NCBI GenBank assembly: GCA_913060645.1
Contig: CAJXSW010000010.1
Location: 1 to 44,820 of the forward strand
From: an uncultured Dokdonia sp.
GTDB lineage: Bacteria; Bacteroidota; Bacteroidia; Flavobacteriales; Flavobacteriaceae
Length of the DNA stretch: 44,820 bases
Direction of reading: 5' to 3'
Part shown: positions 23,306 through 30,791 of the stretch, one piece after another
How positions within the stretch are numbered: position 1 is the stretch's first letter
How the letters are laid out: every line of letters starts with the position of its first letter
The notes under the pieces: model-generated
The model's database searches: none
Seen by the model: the letters and a program-made list of their open reading frames with translations, nothing else
Told to the model about the DNA's origin: nothing
Position numbers and translations under genes: made by a program

Positions 23306-23446
23306 ATGAACAAGATTATGGAACGTAAATTTGAAAGAAAAGTAGAGCAAACAAACCCGACCAATCCAACGGGAAATGTAAACCAGACTACAAATGACTT
23401 TGATATCGATAAAAAGACTATCAAAGAACAACAGAATAAAAAGTAA
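23306..23446 (+). CDS. Small hypothetical protein
   Basis: A 46-codon frame from ATG 23306 to TAA 23444-23446; an alternative start at 23318 gives 42 residues. The product is hydrophilic and rich in Lys, Asn, Gln and Thr (MNKIMERKFERKVEQ..., with repeated T-N-P-T). It has no TM segment or signal. A strong terminator lies 28 bases after its stop, and a near-promoter TATCTTTA lies upstream, so a separate short mRNA is likely. Function unknown. Confidence 0.5.
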   Translation: MNKIMERKFERKVEQTNPTNPTGNVNQTTNDFDIDKKTIKEQQNKK

Positions 23447-23473
23447 GTTGAGATTACCCTATATATAAATGGT

Positions 23474-23499
23474 AAAGCCGCCCAATGGGCGGCTTTTTT
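23474..23499 (+). terminator. Intrinsic terminator after the small gene
   Basis: Stem AAAGCCGCCC / GGGCGGCTTT (23474-23483 with 23487-23496), loop AAT, then a T run. It is GC-rich and strong, and ends the transcript of the trpA/small-gene side before the convergent coaD gene. Confidence 0.92.
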
Positions 23500-23523
23500 A
23501 TGATTTTATCTGAGTAAATTACA

Positions 23524-24018
23524 CTACTCTTTCTCTTGAATCTCTTTCCAAATCTCATTTGCACAAGGTTCTACCACATCTGGCACTAGACCAGAACAGT
23601 CACCACCGTTACGGATAACATCGCGCACAATAGATGAAGAGATATAACTCTTACCAGAGCTGGTAAGTAAGAATACGGTCTCGATACCAGATAATTTTCT
23701 ATTAGTATGAGCTATTGCTTTTTCAAACTCAAAATCGCCAGGATTACGCAGTCCTCTTAGTATGAATTCGCTTTCTTGCTCCTTACAGAAGTCTATAGTA
23801 AGACCTTTATAAGTCATTACTTTAATACGCGGCTCATCTTTAAAAGTATCTTCTAAAAATTGCTTGCGCTGCTCTAAAGAGAACATATATTTTTTATCTG
23901 AGTTGACACCTATAGCAAGTATTACCTCATCAAATAAGGTCAAGCCTCTTTCTATAATATCATAATGCCCAAGAGTAATAGGGTCAAAACTTCCAGGAAA
24001 TACTGCTTTTCTTATCAT
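23524..24018 (-). CDS. coaD: Phosphopantetheine adenylyltransferase
   Basis: A 164-residue nucleotidyltransferase of CoA synthesis (4'-phosphopantetheine + ATP). F-P-G-S-F-D-P-I-T-L-G-H at 7-18 is the ATP-binding TxGH-type motif (His18), and Y-I-S-S-S-I-V-R-D near residue 126 is the I-S-S-T/S-x-x-R motif. It is of normal length and 46 bases downstream of ddl on the same strand, so the two may be co-transcribed. Confidence 0.97.
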   Translation of the reverse strand: MIRKAVFPGSFDPITLGHYDIIERGLTLFDEVILAIGVNSDKKYMFSLEQRKQFLEDTFKDEPRIKVMTYKGLTIDFCKEQESEFILRGLRNPGDFEFEKAIAHTNRKLSGIETVFLLTSSGKSYISSSIVRDVIRNGGDCSGLVPDVVEPCANEIWKEIQEKE

Positions 24019-24064
24019 AATCTATAGCTTAATATGGTATTCTTTTAATTACTAGTAACGCTTT

Positions 24065-25087
24065 CTATGCTTGCGCTCGTTCTATACAATGTTCAATGGC
24101 TTCACCAAAAACTTCTGCAAGTGATGATCCTGCTGCTTTAAATTCTCTTGGGATGATACTTTCCTTTGATAATCCAGGATTAGTATTTACCTCAACAAAA
24201 TGCGGTTTACCCTCGTGAAAGATAAAATCTATGCGACAGATTCCTTTTAAACTCAAGAGATCATAAATCCCTTTTGTAAGTCCTTGCACTTCATTTGTCT
24301 CTTTTTCGGAGAGTCGTGCGGGCACAATTTCTTGTGATTTTCCAGAATATTTTGCCTCTAGACTAAAAAAGTCTCCATCTGGTACAATCTCACAAGCAGG
24401 CAATACTTGTGTCTCTCCACCAAAATTATACACGCCTACAGACACCTCTGTACCGCTTAAAAAAGATTCTATCAGCACTTGGCTATCTTCTGAGAACGCA
24501 TGCTCTAGAGCTTGCTCGAGATCTCCTTCTTTATATACTTTACTCACGCCGTAACTAGATCCTGCACGGTTAGGCTTTACAAAACATGGATACCCCACTT
24601 TTAAGGCTAGCGAATTTTTAAAGGGCATGTCTATCACATCGCCTTTATTTACGTACACAGATTGCGCCATTGGCACGCCGTATGAACTTAACACGCTTAG
24701 TGTGTCGCGCTTATTAAACGTCATTGCGCTTTCATAAAAGTCACAACTCGTCTGTGGGATTCCTAGTAATTCTAGGTAGGCTTGTAGTTTTCCGTCCTCG
24801 CCTGGCGTTCCGTGTATGGTATTGTAACAAGCTTGGAATGTTACCTTTTTCGCGAAAGCGTCAATAAAGCTAAAATCGCCTTTATCTATTGCAAATCGCT
24901 CGCCATCTATCACACAAAACCATCCCTCCTTAAGGATATGCACGGCATACACTTGGTATTTTTCTTTATCTAAAGAAGCAACTACGGTGGCACCACTGTT
25001 AAGCGATATTTGGTACTCGCTACTGTAGCCACCCATTAAAACGGCGATATTTTTTTTCTGCACTTTCGTGAAAATTTGAAAAGACAA
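24065..25087 (-). CDS. ddl: D-alanine--D-alanine ligase
   Basis: An ATP-grasp enzyme making the D-Ala-D-Ala dipeptide of peptidoglycan. It has N-I-A-V-L-M-G-G-Y-S-S-E at about 13-24, F-V-K-P-N-R-A-G-S-S-Y-G-V for ATP binding, and the C-terminal E-V-N-T-N-P-G-L-S block for Mg and substrate. The start is ambiguous. ATG 25087 gives 340 residues with an N-terminal M-S-F-Q-I-F-T-K-V, while GTG 25063 gives M-Q-K-K-N-I-A-V, more like other Ddl proteins. A degenerate palindrome copy lies in the ambiguous part (TTCGTGAAA on the plus strand) and a good copy further in encodes A-F-A-K-K. Confidence 0.94.
   Translation of the reverse strand: MSFQIFTKVQKKNIAVLMGGYSSEYQISLNSGATVVASLDKEKYQVYAVHILKEGWFCVIDGERFAIDKGDFSFIDAFAKKVTFQACYNTIHGTPGEDGKLQAYLELLGIPQTSCDFYESAMTFNKRDTLSVLSSYGVPMAQSVYVNKGDVIDMPFKNSLALKVGYPCFVKPNRAGSSYGVSKVYKEGDLEQALEHAFSEDSQVLIESFLSGTEVSVGVYNFGGETQVLPACEIVPDGDFFSLEAKYSGKSQEIVPARLSEKETNEVQGLTKGIYDLLSLKGICRIDFIFHEGKPHFVEVNTNPGLSKESIIPREFKAAGSSLAEVFGEAIEHCIERAQA
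24846..24859. repeat. Dispersed palindrome copy 8 (coding, one arm changed)
   Basis: Reads TTTTTCGCGAAAGC on the plus strand, so the core TTTCGCGAAA (24848-24857) is perfect and one arm is mutated. It lies inside ddl and is read as D-A-F-A-K-K. Confidence 0.9.
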
Positions 25088-25121
25088 AACTAAATCTGTC
25101 TCGTTAACGTTAATGTAAAAA

Positions 25122-25139
25122 TAGGTATAATCATACCTA
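25122..25139. promoter_or_regulatory. Inverted repeat between divergent ddl and PASTA genes
   Basis: TAGGTAT-AATC-ATACCTA, 7-bp perfect arms, in the 105-bp divergent intergenic region. An 8-bp CGTTAACG palindrome lies nearby (25102-25109). Position between divergent starts fits an operator, but no regulator gene is adjacent. Confidence 0.4.
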
Positions 25140-25162
25140 CACCAAATAGGCTATCTATTTTA

Positions 25163-25170
25163 TATATTTG
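25163..25170 (+). promoter_or_regulatory. -7 element of the PASTA gene (TATATTTGCACCC type)
   Basis: TATATTTG, perfect TAnnTTTG, followed by CACCC. The 13-base string TATATTTGCACCC is shared with the promoters of both tRNA genes in this window. No clear -33 element is visible. Confidence 0.65.
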
Positions 25171-25192
25171 CACCCTTAACCATAACCCATCT

Positions 25193-25786
25193 ATGAGTCT
25201 TTTAAAATTTCTAGTCAGCAAAGCATTTGTAAAACAAATTGTACTTGCTATCATCATCATCATCGCATTAGTATTTGTTACTAGATGGTGGTTAGGAAGC
25301 ACCACAAATCACGATGAGCGCATTGCAGTGCCTAATGTAAAAGGGATGACGCTTGATCTAGTCTCTCAAGAACTAGAAAATGCAGACCTACGTTACTTTA
25401 TTATTGACAGTGCAAATTTTAATCCTGATTATCCTAAGTATTCTGTGATTGATCAAGAGCCTAATGCTGGAAAATTTGTAAAAGAAAACAGACAGATATA
25501 CTTAGTACTCAACCCATCTGGTTATCAAAAAATGACCATCCCTCCTATTGTAGGTAAAACACGCCGCCAGGCAGAACCTTCATTAAAGGCACTAGGATTT
25601 GAGATAGGAAAAGTAACCTATGTAGACTGGATAGGAAAAGACGAAGTAAGAGATATAAGACACAAAGGAAAGAGAGTGAAAGCTGGAGATAGACTAGAAA
25701 AAACTTCTGTTATCGACCTAGTATTAGGTAATGGTAAAGGTGACTACCGCGACGCTATTTCTGATGACTCATCAGACGAAAACTAA
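25193..25786 (+). CDS. Membrane-anchored PASTA-domain protein
   Basis: A 197-residue protein with one TM helix (about 15-35) and two PASTA domains: V-P-N-V-K-G-M-T-L-D-L-V at about 46-57 and I-P-P-I-V-G-K-T-R-R-Q-A at about 115-126. PASTA domains bind peptidoglycan fragments and usually sit on PknB kinases or PBPs; here no enzymatic domain is present. It is divergent from ddl, a peptidoglycan-precursor gene, and 3 bases before rluD, with which it is probably co-transcribed. A role in cell-wall sensing or assembly is inference. Confidence 0.88.
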   Translation: MSLLKFLVSKAFVKQIVLAIIIIIALVFVTRWWLGSTTNHDERIAVPNVKGMTLDLVSQELENADLRYFIIDSANFNPDYPKYSVIDQEPNAGKFVKENRQIYLVLNPSGYQKMTIPPIVGKTRRQAEPSLKALGFEIGKVTYVDWIGKDEVRDIRHKGKRVKAGDRLEKTSVIDLVLGNGKGDYRDAISDDSSDEN

Positions 25787-25789
25787 ATA

Positions 25790-26833
25790 ATGAACGAAGA
25801 ACAATTTATAGGTCCAGAACCTCAAGACGACGAACTTTACGAGCACTACAGTTTTACTGCTAGTAAAGGTCAAGAACCATTACGCGTAGATAAATTCTTA
25901 ATGAATTTTGTAGAAAATGCTACCCGTAATAAAATCCAGAAAGCTGCCAAAAACGGCAGCATTCAAGTAAATAATATTGTTGTAAAACAAAATTATAAAG
26001 TAAAAGCAGGAGATGTTGTGCGTGCCATGTTTGAGCACCCACCGCATGAGTTTTTACTCACTCCAGAAGATATTGATATCGATGTGGTTTATGAAGACGA
26101 CCAACTTATGGTAGTCAACAAACCTGCAGGAATGGTGGTTCACCCAGGTCACGGCAATTACTCCGGAACGCTTATTAACGCTCTTATCCACCACGTAGAC
26201 AACCTGCCTAACAACTCTAGTGATAGACCAGGACTTGTACACCGTATCGATAAAGACACTAGTGGTTTACTTGTGGTTGCCAAAACGGAGCAAGCAATGA
26301 CCCACCTCTCTAAGCAGTTTTTTAATAAAACGACAGAGAGAGAATATGTTGCTATCGTATGGGGTAATGTAACAGAAGACGAAGGAACGATAGAAGGAAA
26401 TATAGGTCGTCACCCTAAAAACAGGTTACAAAACACCGTTTTTTACGGCGACGAAGAAGACCAAGGAAAACCAGCTGTTACTCATTACAAAGTAATAGAG
26501 CGTCTAGGCTATGTAACACTTGTGAGCTGTAAGCTTGAGACAGGACGTACGCACCAGATACGTGTGCACATGAAGCACATAGGACACACCTTATTTAACG
26601 ATGAGCGTTATGGTGGTAATGCTATCTTAAAAGGAACGACGTTTACTAAGTATAAACAGTTTGTAGATAACTGCTTTAAGATTTTACCACGCCAGGCACT
26701 GCATGCAAAAACATTAGGTTTTGTACACCCTACTACCGGAGAATACAAACGTTTTGAAACCCCAGTACCAGAAGACATGACGGGCTGTATAGATAAGTGG
26801 CGATCTTATGCTACGCACAGTAAGGAGCAATAG
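25790..26833 (+). CDS. rluD: RluD-type 23S rRNA pseudouridine synthase
   Basis: A 347-residue RluA/RluD-family enzyme. An S4 RNA-binding domain (about 30-90) is followed by the catalytic domain with H-R-I-D-K-D-T-S-G-L at 151-160 (catalytic Asp154) and the R-T-H-Q-I-R-V-H block. It isomerises uridines in rRNA; RluD versus another RluA member is by overall resemblance (S4 domain plus long catalytic domain). The acidic N-terminal extension is common in Bacteroidetes. Confidence 0.9.
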   Translation: MNEEQFIGPEPQDDELYEHYSFTASKGQEPLRVDKFLMNFVENATRNKIQKAAKNGSIQVNNIVVKQNYKVKAGDVVRAMFEHPPHEFLLTPEDIDIDVVYEDDQLMVVNKPAGMVVHPGHGNYSGTLINALIHHVDNLPNNSSDRPGLVHRIDKDTSGLLVVAKTEQAMTHLSKQFFNKTTEREYVAIVWGNVTEDEGTIEGNIGRHPKNRLQNTVFYGDEEDQGKPAVTHYKVIERLGYVTLVSCKLETGRTHQIRVHMKHIGHTLFNDERYGGNAILKGTTFTKYKQFVDNCFKILPRQALHAKTLGFVHPTTGEYKRFETPVPEDMTGCIDKWRSYATHSKEQ

Positions 26834-26842
26834 TTGGACTAC

Positions 26843-26856
26843 GCTTTCGCGAAAGC
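26843..26856. repeat. Dispersed palindrome copy 9
   Basis: Perfect GCTTTCGCGAAAGC, 9 bases after the rluD stop, before the terminator. Confidence 0.95.
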
Positions 26857-26882
26857 TGATACTACAAACTCATAATTACATT

Positions 26883-26923
26883 AAAAGCGAGTCATTGTTT
26901 AAAAACAATGACTCGCTTTTTTT
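26883..26923 (+). terminator. Strong intrinsic terminator after rluD
   Basis: An 18-bp perfect stem, arms 26883-26900 and 26903-26920 (core GCGAGTCATTG / CAATGACTCGC), ending in seven T. The rest of the gap to 27054 holds nothing I can assign. Confidence 0.93.
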
Positions 26924-27054
26924 ATGGTTACTGTTGACAAATCTGTTATTTAAAAATATGGTTTAAAGAGTGTTGTGAGGTGAAAGCTTGTATATTGATG
27001 ATTGTAATTATTAGCCATTGTACTAAGAACATGATGTCTAGATAAAAAAATTTG

Positions 27055-28335
27055 ATGTTGAGTTTTAAAAAAATATTACTCTTAACCATAGTTATCAGTA
27101 TAGTTTCTTGCCAGAATGCAGAGAAAACTTCAGAGGTTGAGCATAATAGCTCTAATCAAGACGATGTGATTCAAATAGGAATCATAGATCGCATAGAGTC
27201 AAATGTACTTGGACAAGAAAGAACACTTGCTATTTACCTTCCAGAGAGTGCTAGAGATCCTAAGAGAAAGAAACAGCAATATCCAGTAGTTTATCTTTTA
27301 GATGGCAGGTATCCATTCGTCCCTTTCGTAGGTATGTTGAAGCAATACAGCGAAATGAATGGCACAGAAATACTTCCAGAAATGATTGTGGTTGCTATTG
27401 ATAACATCGATAATAATAGCAGAATGATGGATTTTTCGCCAACAACAGATGGGAGGCCTGAAAAATTTGGTGGTGGAGATAAATTTCTACAATTTATAAA
27501 AACCGAGCTTTTTCCATATATAGAGAAAAAATATGCCGGATCTCAACACAGAACTCTTATTGGTCATTCATTTGCTGGTCTAGCTGTAATGAACGCGCTT
27601 ACAACACAGCCAGAAATGTTTGATAATTATCTTATGATTGACGGCAGCTTGCATTTTGACAATGAAATATTTCTTAAAAATTCGAAATACAGCTTAAAGC
27701 AAAAAGACTTAAAAAATAAGAACCTTTATATCGCTATTGCAAACACAGCAACTTATGGAAGCACTTTAGAGAGTATTAAAACAGATACGATTTCTGCAAA
27801 TAAATATGTCCGTCATTCACTTGAACTAGTGAGACAAATAGAGCAAATGGATACAGACTTAAATATGAAATGGAAATATTATGACAAAGACACTCATGGA
27901 AGCACTGCTTATCTAGCTACTATGGATGCCTTACGGTTTTTCTATTCTTGGTATGAGTTTAAGGAAGAACACAAATACCGCAGCAAATATTACTTTCCTA
28001 AATCTGAAGATGATCATTTTGCAACGTTAACCAAAAATCACTTCAAAAAGGTTTCAAGTCAATTAGGTTATGAACTTAAACCTGAACAAAATTGGTTGAG
28101 TGAGTATGCCTATTCAATGCTTAGTTTTCATAAACAACCTGAACAAGCCATCGAAACCTACAAATTAGCTATCGAGTATTATCCAAATAGCGCAAATGCC
28201 CACAATAATCTTGCAGACTTTTATCTCTCGCAACAGGATACCATTCCAGCAATAAACTATTATACCAAAGCACTAGAATTAGATAATGATTCTAAGGTTC
28301 TTGAAAAACTCAGAAGCCTAGAAGCAACCAATTAA
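27055..28335 (+). CDS. Esterase-D-type alpha/beta hydrolase lipoprotein with TPR tail
   Basis: A 426-residue lipoprotein (signal ending I-V-S-C, Cys19). ATG 27055 is preferred over the TTG just before it. The alpha/beta-hydrolase domain (about 35-300) has the nucleophile elbow G-H-S-F-A-G (Ser172), an oxyanion-side L-L-D-G-R segment, and a C-terminal T-H-G-S His. It resembles Fes/IroE-type putative esterases that hydrolyse trilactone siderophores or carbohydrate esters. The last about 80 residues contain two TPR-like repeats (A-I-E-T-Y-K-L-A-I-E-Y-Y-P-N-S-A-N-A and the next). No iron genes flank it, so the substrate is unknown. Confidence 0.82.
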   Translation: MLSFKKILLLTIVISIVSCQNAEKTSEVEHNSSNQDDVIQIGIIDRIESNVLGQERTLAIYLPESARDPKRKKQQYPVVYLLDGRYPFVPFVGMLKQYSEMNGTEILPEMIVVAIDNIDNNSRMMDFSPTTDGRPEKFGGGDKFLQFIKTELFPYIEKKYAGSQHRTLIGHSFAGLAVMNALTTQPEMFDNYLMIDGSLHFDNEIFLKNSKYSLKQKDLKNKNLYIAIANTATYGSTLESIKTDTISANKYVRHSLELVRQIEQMDTDLNMKWKYYDKDTHGSTAYLATMDALRFFYSWYEFKEEHKYRSKYYFPKSEDDHFATLTKNHFKKVSSQLGYELKPEQNWLSEYAYSMLSFHKQPEQAIETYKLAIEYYPNSANAHNNLADFYLSQQDTIPAINYYTKALELDNDSKVLEKLRSLEATN

Positions 28336-28378
28336 TAATCTAGTTTATCAATTATTTACAAATACTCAACTCCTACCT

Positions 28379-28456
28379 CAACATCCCACCCCAACCTTCC
28401 CTCCAAAGGAAAGGAGCTAGAAGTCTCCCTTTGAATGGAGATTTAGAGGGATGTTG
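28379..28456. repeat. Complex inverted-repeat element
   Basis: Outer arms CAACATCCC (28379-28387) and GGGATGTTG (28448-28456) enclose shorter Cys/Glu-like CT- and AG-rich blocks (CCTTCCCTCC, AAAGGAAAGGAG, CTCCCTTTGAATGGAG). The layout suggests a folded miniature element of about 78 bp. I recall CTCC-TTTG-AGGAG-type intergenic repeats from flavobacterial genomes, but only one copy is in this window. Confidence 0.45.
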
Positions 28457-28540
28457 TGTAAAACAGATAATTTCAATTTCCCATCTCACTGACCATTACC
28501 CTTATTCAATCCCGCCATAGTCAAAAACAATAGCAACTAC

Positions 28541-28570
28541 TGTGTGTAATGCACATAATTGCTAACTTTG
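28541..28570 (+). promoter_or_regulatory. Promoter of yaaA with overlapping inverted repeat
   Basis: TGTG (28541-28544), 18-bp spacer, TAACTTTG (28563-28570, perfect TAnnTTTG). An inverted repeat CTTTGA-TG-TCAAAG (28566-28579) overlaps the -7 element and the predicted start site, a candidate operator. The ATG is at 28590. Confidence 0.6.
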
Positions 28571-28589
28571 ATGTCAAAGAAAATTACTT

Positions 28590-29354
28590 ATGAAAATCGT
28601 TGTTTCTCCAGCAAAGTCACTCAATTTTGAATCAAAACTCCCAACCACTAGAGCTACGCAACCGCAGTTTCTTGAAGAGGCAGAAAAGCTTAATAGTAAA
28701 CTCTCAAATACTACAAAGAAAGAGATTCAAGATTTAATGCACATTAGTGAGAAACTGGCAGATTTAAACTACCAGCGTTATCAAGATTTCACAACACCAT
28801 TTACAAAAAGTAATGCGCGACCAGCGGTTTATACTTTTGATGGTGATGTTTACACAGGTCTTGATGCTTACACGATCCCAACAGAAAAATTAGACAAACT
28901 TCAAGACACGCTAAGGATCTTAAGTGGTATGTATGGAATATTACGCCCACTAGATTTAATGCAGGCTTACCGTCTTGAGATGGGAACTAAGCTAGAATAC
29001 TACAACACTAAGAACTTATATGAGTTTTGGGGAGACACACTAACTAATCGTCTTAATGAGGAACTAGAAGATGATGAGCTTTTTGTAAATCTTGCGAGCC
29101 AAGAATACTTCAAAGCAGTACAACCTAAAAAACTTAAGGTTCCAGTAATCACACCTATTTTTAAAGACTTTAAAAATGGCAAGCTAAAGATTATTGCTTT
29201 TTACGCAAAGAAAGCACGAGGCTCGATGGTACGTTATATTATTGATAAAGATGTAAACAGCATAGAAGATCTTAAAGGATTTGATTATGACGGCTACGCA
29301 TACAGCGCAGAGGAGTCTAATGAAGATAAAAACGAATTTGTATTTACAAGGTAA
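28590..29354 (+). CDS. yaaA: Peroxide stress protein YaaA (DUF328/UPF0246)
   Basis: A 254-residue protein with the family N-terminus [11 protein letters not shown], the central [24 protein letters not shown] block (about 111-134) and the [11 protein letters not shown] block (about 168-178). YaaA lowers free intracellular iron during H2O2 stress in E. coli. It has its own promoter with an overlapping inverted repeat, compatible with stress regulation. Confidence 0.93.
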   Translation: MKIVVSPAKSLNFESKLPTTRATQPQFLEEAEKLNSKLSNTTKKEIQDLMHISEKLADLNYQRYQDFTTPFTKSNARPAVYTFDGDVYTGLDAYTIPTEKLDKLQDTLRILSGMYGILRPLDLMQAYRLEMGTKLEYYNTKNLYEFWGDTLTNRLNEELEDDELFVNLASQEYFKAVQPKKLKVPVITPIFKDFKNGKLKIIAFYAKKARGSMVRYIIDKDVNSIEDLKGFDYDGYAYSAEESNEDKNEFVFTR

Positions 29355-29357
29355 TCG

Positions 29358-29840
29358 ATGCTTAGATCACTAATTATAGCGCTGTTTGTTCTCACTTGTG
29401 TACCAGCAGTTGCTTGCACCTGTGCAAAAGACCCAAGAGTTTCAAAAAAAGAAGAAATTACAGAAAAGTACGAACGCGCTGATGTCGTTTTTAGTGGTAA
29501 TCTTATCAAAAAAGTAGCACTTAATAAAGCACGCAAGCGCAGTAGCGGGGATCCCGTGCTTTATACCTTTGAAATTATCCATCATTACAAGGGTTCTTTT
29601 TCTAAAAGCACTATTGAGATAGTTTCTGAAGCTTTTGGGAGTAGCTGTGGCTATAACTTTAATGAAGGTTTGACTTACTTAGTGTATACAAGAGCTAGTT
29701 CGCATTTTAATGATAGATTTCCACAACTGGTAGATGATAAAAATGCACATACAACCGGTCTCTGTTCTGGAAATATGCTTAGAAAAAAGGTAGACAAAAA
29801 ACAGCTACGCATTTTAAAAAGACTAAAAGCAAAAGGTTAA
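29358..29840 (+). CDS. Secreted TIMP/netrin-like (NTR) domain protein
   Basis: A 160-residue protein with a signal peptide (about 1-18) and a mature N-terminus beginning C-T-C-A. The conserved frame A-D-V-V-F-S-G-N-L (about 41-49), S-S-C-G-Y-N-F-N-E-G-L-T-Y-L-V-Y-T (about 95-111) and T-T-G-L-C-S-G-N (about 133-140) is that of bacterial TIMP-like/NTR proteins, with Cys pairs forming disulfides. Function in bacteria is unknown. It starts 3 bases after yaaA and overlaps the convergent bTHX gene by 4 bases. Confidence 0.7.
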   Translation: MLRSLIIALFVLTCVPAVACTCAKDPRVSKKEEITEKYERADVVFSGNLIKKVALNKARKRSSGDPVLYTFEIIHHYKGSFSKSTIEIVSEAFGSSCGYNFNEGLTYLVYTRASSHFNDRFPQLVDDKNAHTTGLCSGNMLRKKVDKKQLRILKRLKAKG

Positions 29841-29962
29841 ACCTTCTGCATTTTCGCAGCATCCTTAGCTTTCTTTCTTCCTTTTTTTCTTCTTTTTGCG
29901 CCAAAAGTTCCGCGGCTTATTTTTCCTCTTCTTGATTTTTTATCTCCTCTTCCCATATCCAT
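29837..29962 (-). CDS. 30S ribosomal protein bTHX
   Basis: A short very basic protein. Read leftward from ATG 29962 it begins MDMGRGDKKSRRGKI and continues S-R-G-T-F-G-A-K-R-R-K-K-G-R-K-K; from ATG 29956 it begins MGRGD, matching the M-G-(K/R)-G-D-x-x-(T/S)-x-R-G-K-I start of ribosomal protein THX, so 29956 may be the true start (39 residues). Stop TAA 29839-29837. It overlaps the end of the convergent NTR gene. THX sits in the head of the 30S subunit and stabilises rRNA. The C-terminal A-K-D-A-A-K-M-Q-K-V is an extension. Confidence 0.8.
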   Translation of the reverse strand: MDMGRGDKKSRRGKISRGTFGAKRRKKGRKKAKDAAKMQKV

Positions 29963-30062
29963 AATTTTAGTTCTTCTCAAGGTAGCATTTTTCAAAAAGA
30001 ACCTATTTTAAAATTCTGTTAATCATCTGCCTATACTATCTTTATAAATAAAAAGTATCACT

Positions 30063-30791
30063 ATGACGTATTACATTCTTATTGCGCTACAACTGGCATG
30101 TGCTTACCACGTTTACAAGAATAAAAATAGTTTTTACTGGTACTTTGCTATCCTCCTATTGCCTGCCATAGGCTGCCTAGTATATGTAATCGCTCAGATT
30201 TTCAATAAAAAGGATGTTGCTGTCGTTCAAAAGGAATTTACAGCGGTTATTAACCCTACTAAAAAGATAAGCCAACTAGAAAAGAAAGTAGAATTTTCTG
30301 ACACGTATTCTAATCGTGTGGAGCTAGGCGATGCATTACTTGCGATAGGCAACTTTAAAGAGGCAGCGATTCAATACAATAGTGTTTTAAAAGGAAGTCA
30401 GAAAAACGATTACTACGCAAATACACAATTACTACTTGCTCTTTTTGAGCAAGAAAAGTATGATGAAGTAATTGCCATAGGTGAGAAAATGAGCACCGTC
30501 TCAGATTTTGAAAAATCACAAGCACAGTTTAAATATGGGCTCGCCTTATCAAAAACTGGTAAGGACGAAGAAGCAGAAGTTATCCTCAAAAAAATAGATC
30601 AGCGATATTCTAATTATCCTGAACGCGTGCAACTCTCAAAATTTTATATTGAAAGTAAGATGCAATCTAAAGCGCTAGAAGTGCTACACGAGATGCAAGA
30701 AGAGTTTTTGAACCTTACTACACCCAATAGAAAACTACACAAAAACACTTTTATAGAAGTAGAAAGACTTGTTGCTGCGACACAATCATAA
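30063..30791 (+). CDS. TPR-repeat membrane protein
   Basis: A 242-residue protein. Two hydrophobic segments at the N-terminus (about 2-17 and 24-45) resemble the PLDc_N-like two-helix hairpin. A cytoplasmic part follows with about four TPR-like helical pairs between 75 and 225 (for example G-N-F-K-E-A-A-I-Q-Y-N-S-V-L). This is a scaffold protein; partner unknown. Its stop overlaps the start of the next gene by one base (TAATG). Confidence 0.75.
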   Translation: MTYYILIALQLACAYHVYKNKNSFYWYFAILLLPAIGCLVYVIAQIFNKKDVAVVQKEFTAVINPTKKISQLEKKVEFSDTYSNRVELGDALLAIGNFKEAAIQYNSVLKGSQKNDYYANTQLLLALFEQEKYDEVIAIGEKMSTVSDFEKSQAQFKYGLALSKTGKDEEAEVILKKIDQRYSNYPERVQLSKFYIESKMQSKALEVLHEMQEEFLNLTTPNRKLHKNTFIEVERLVAATQS

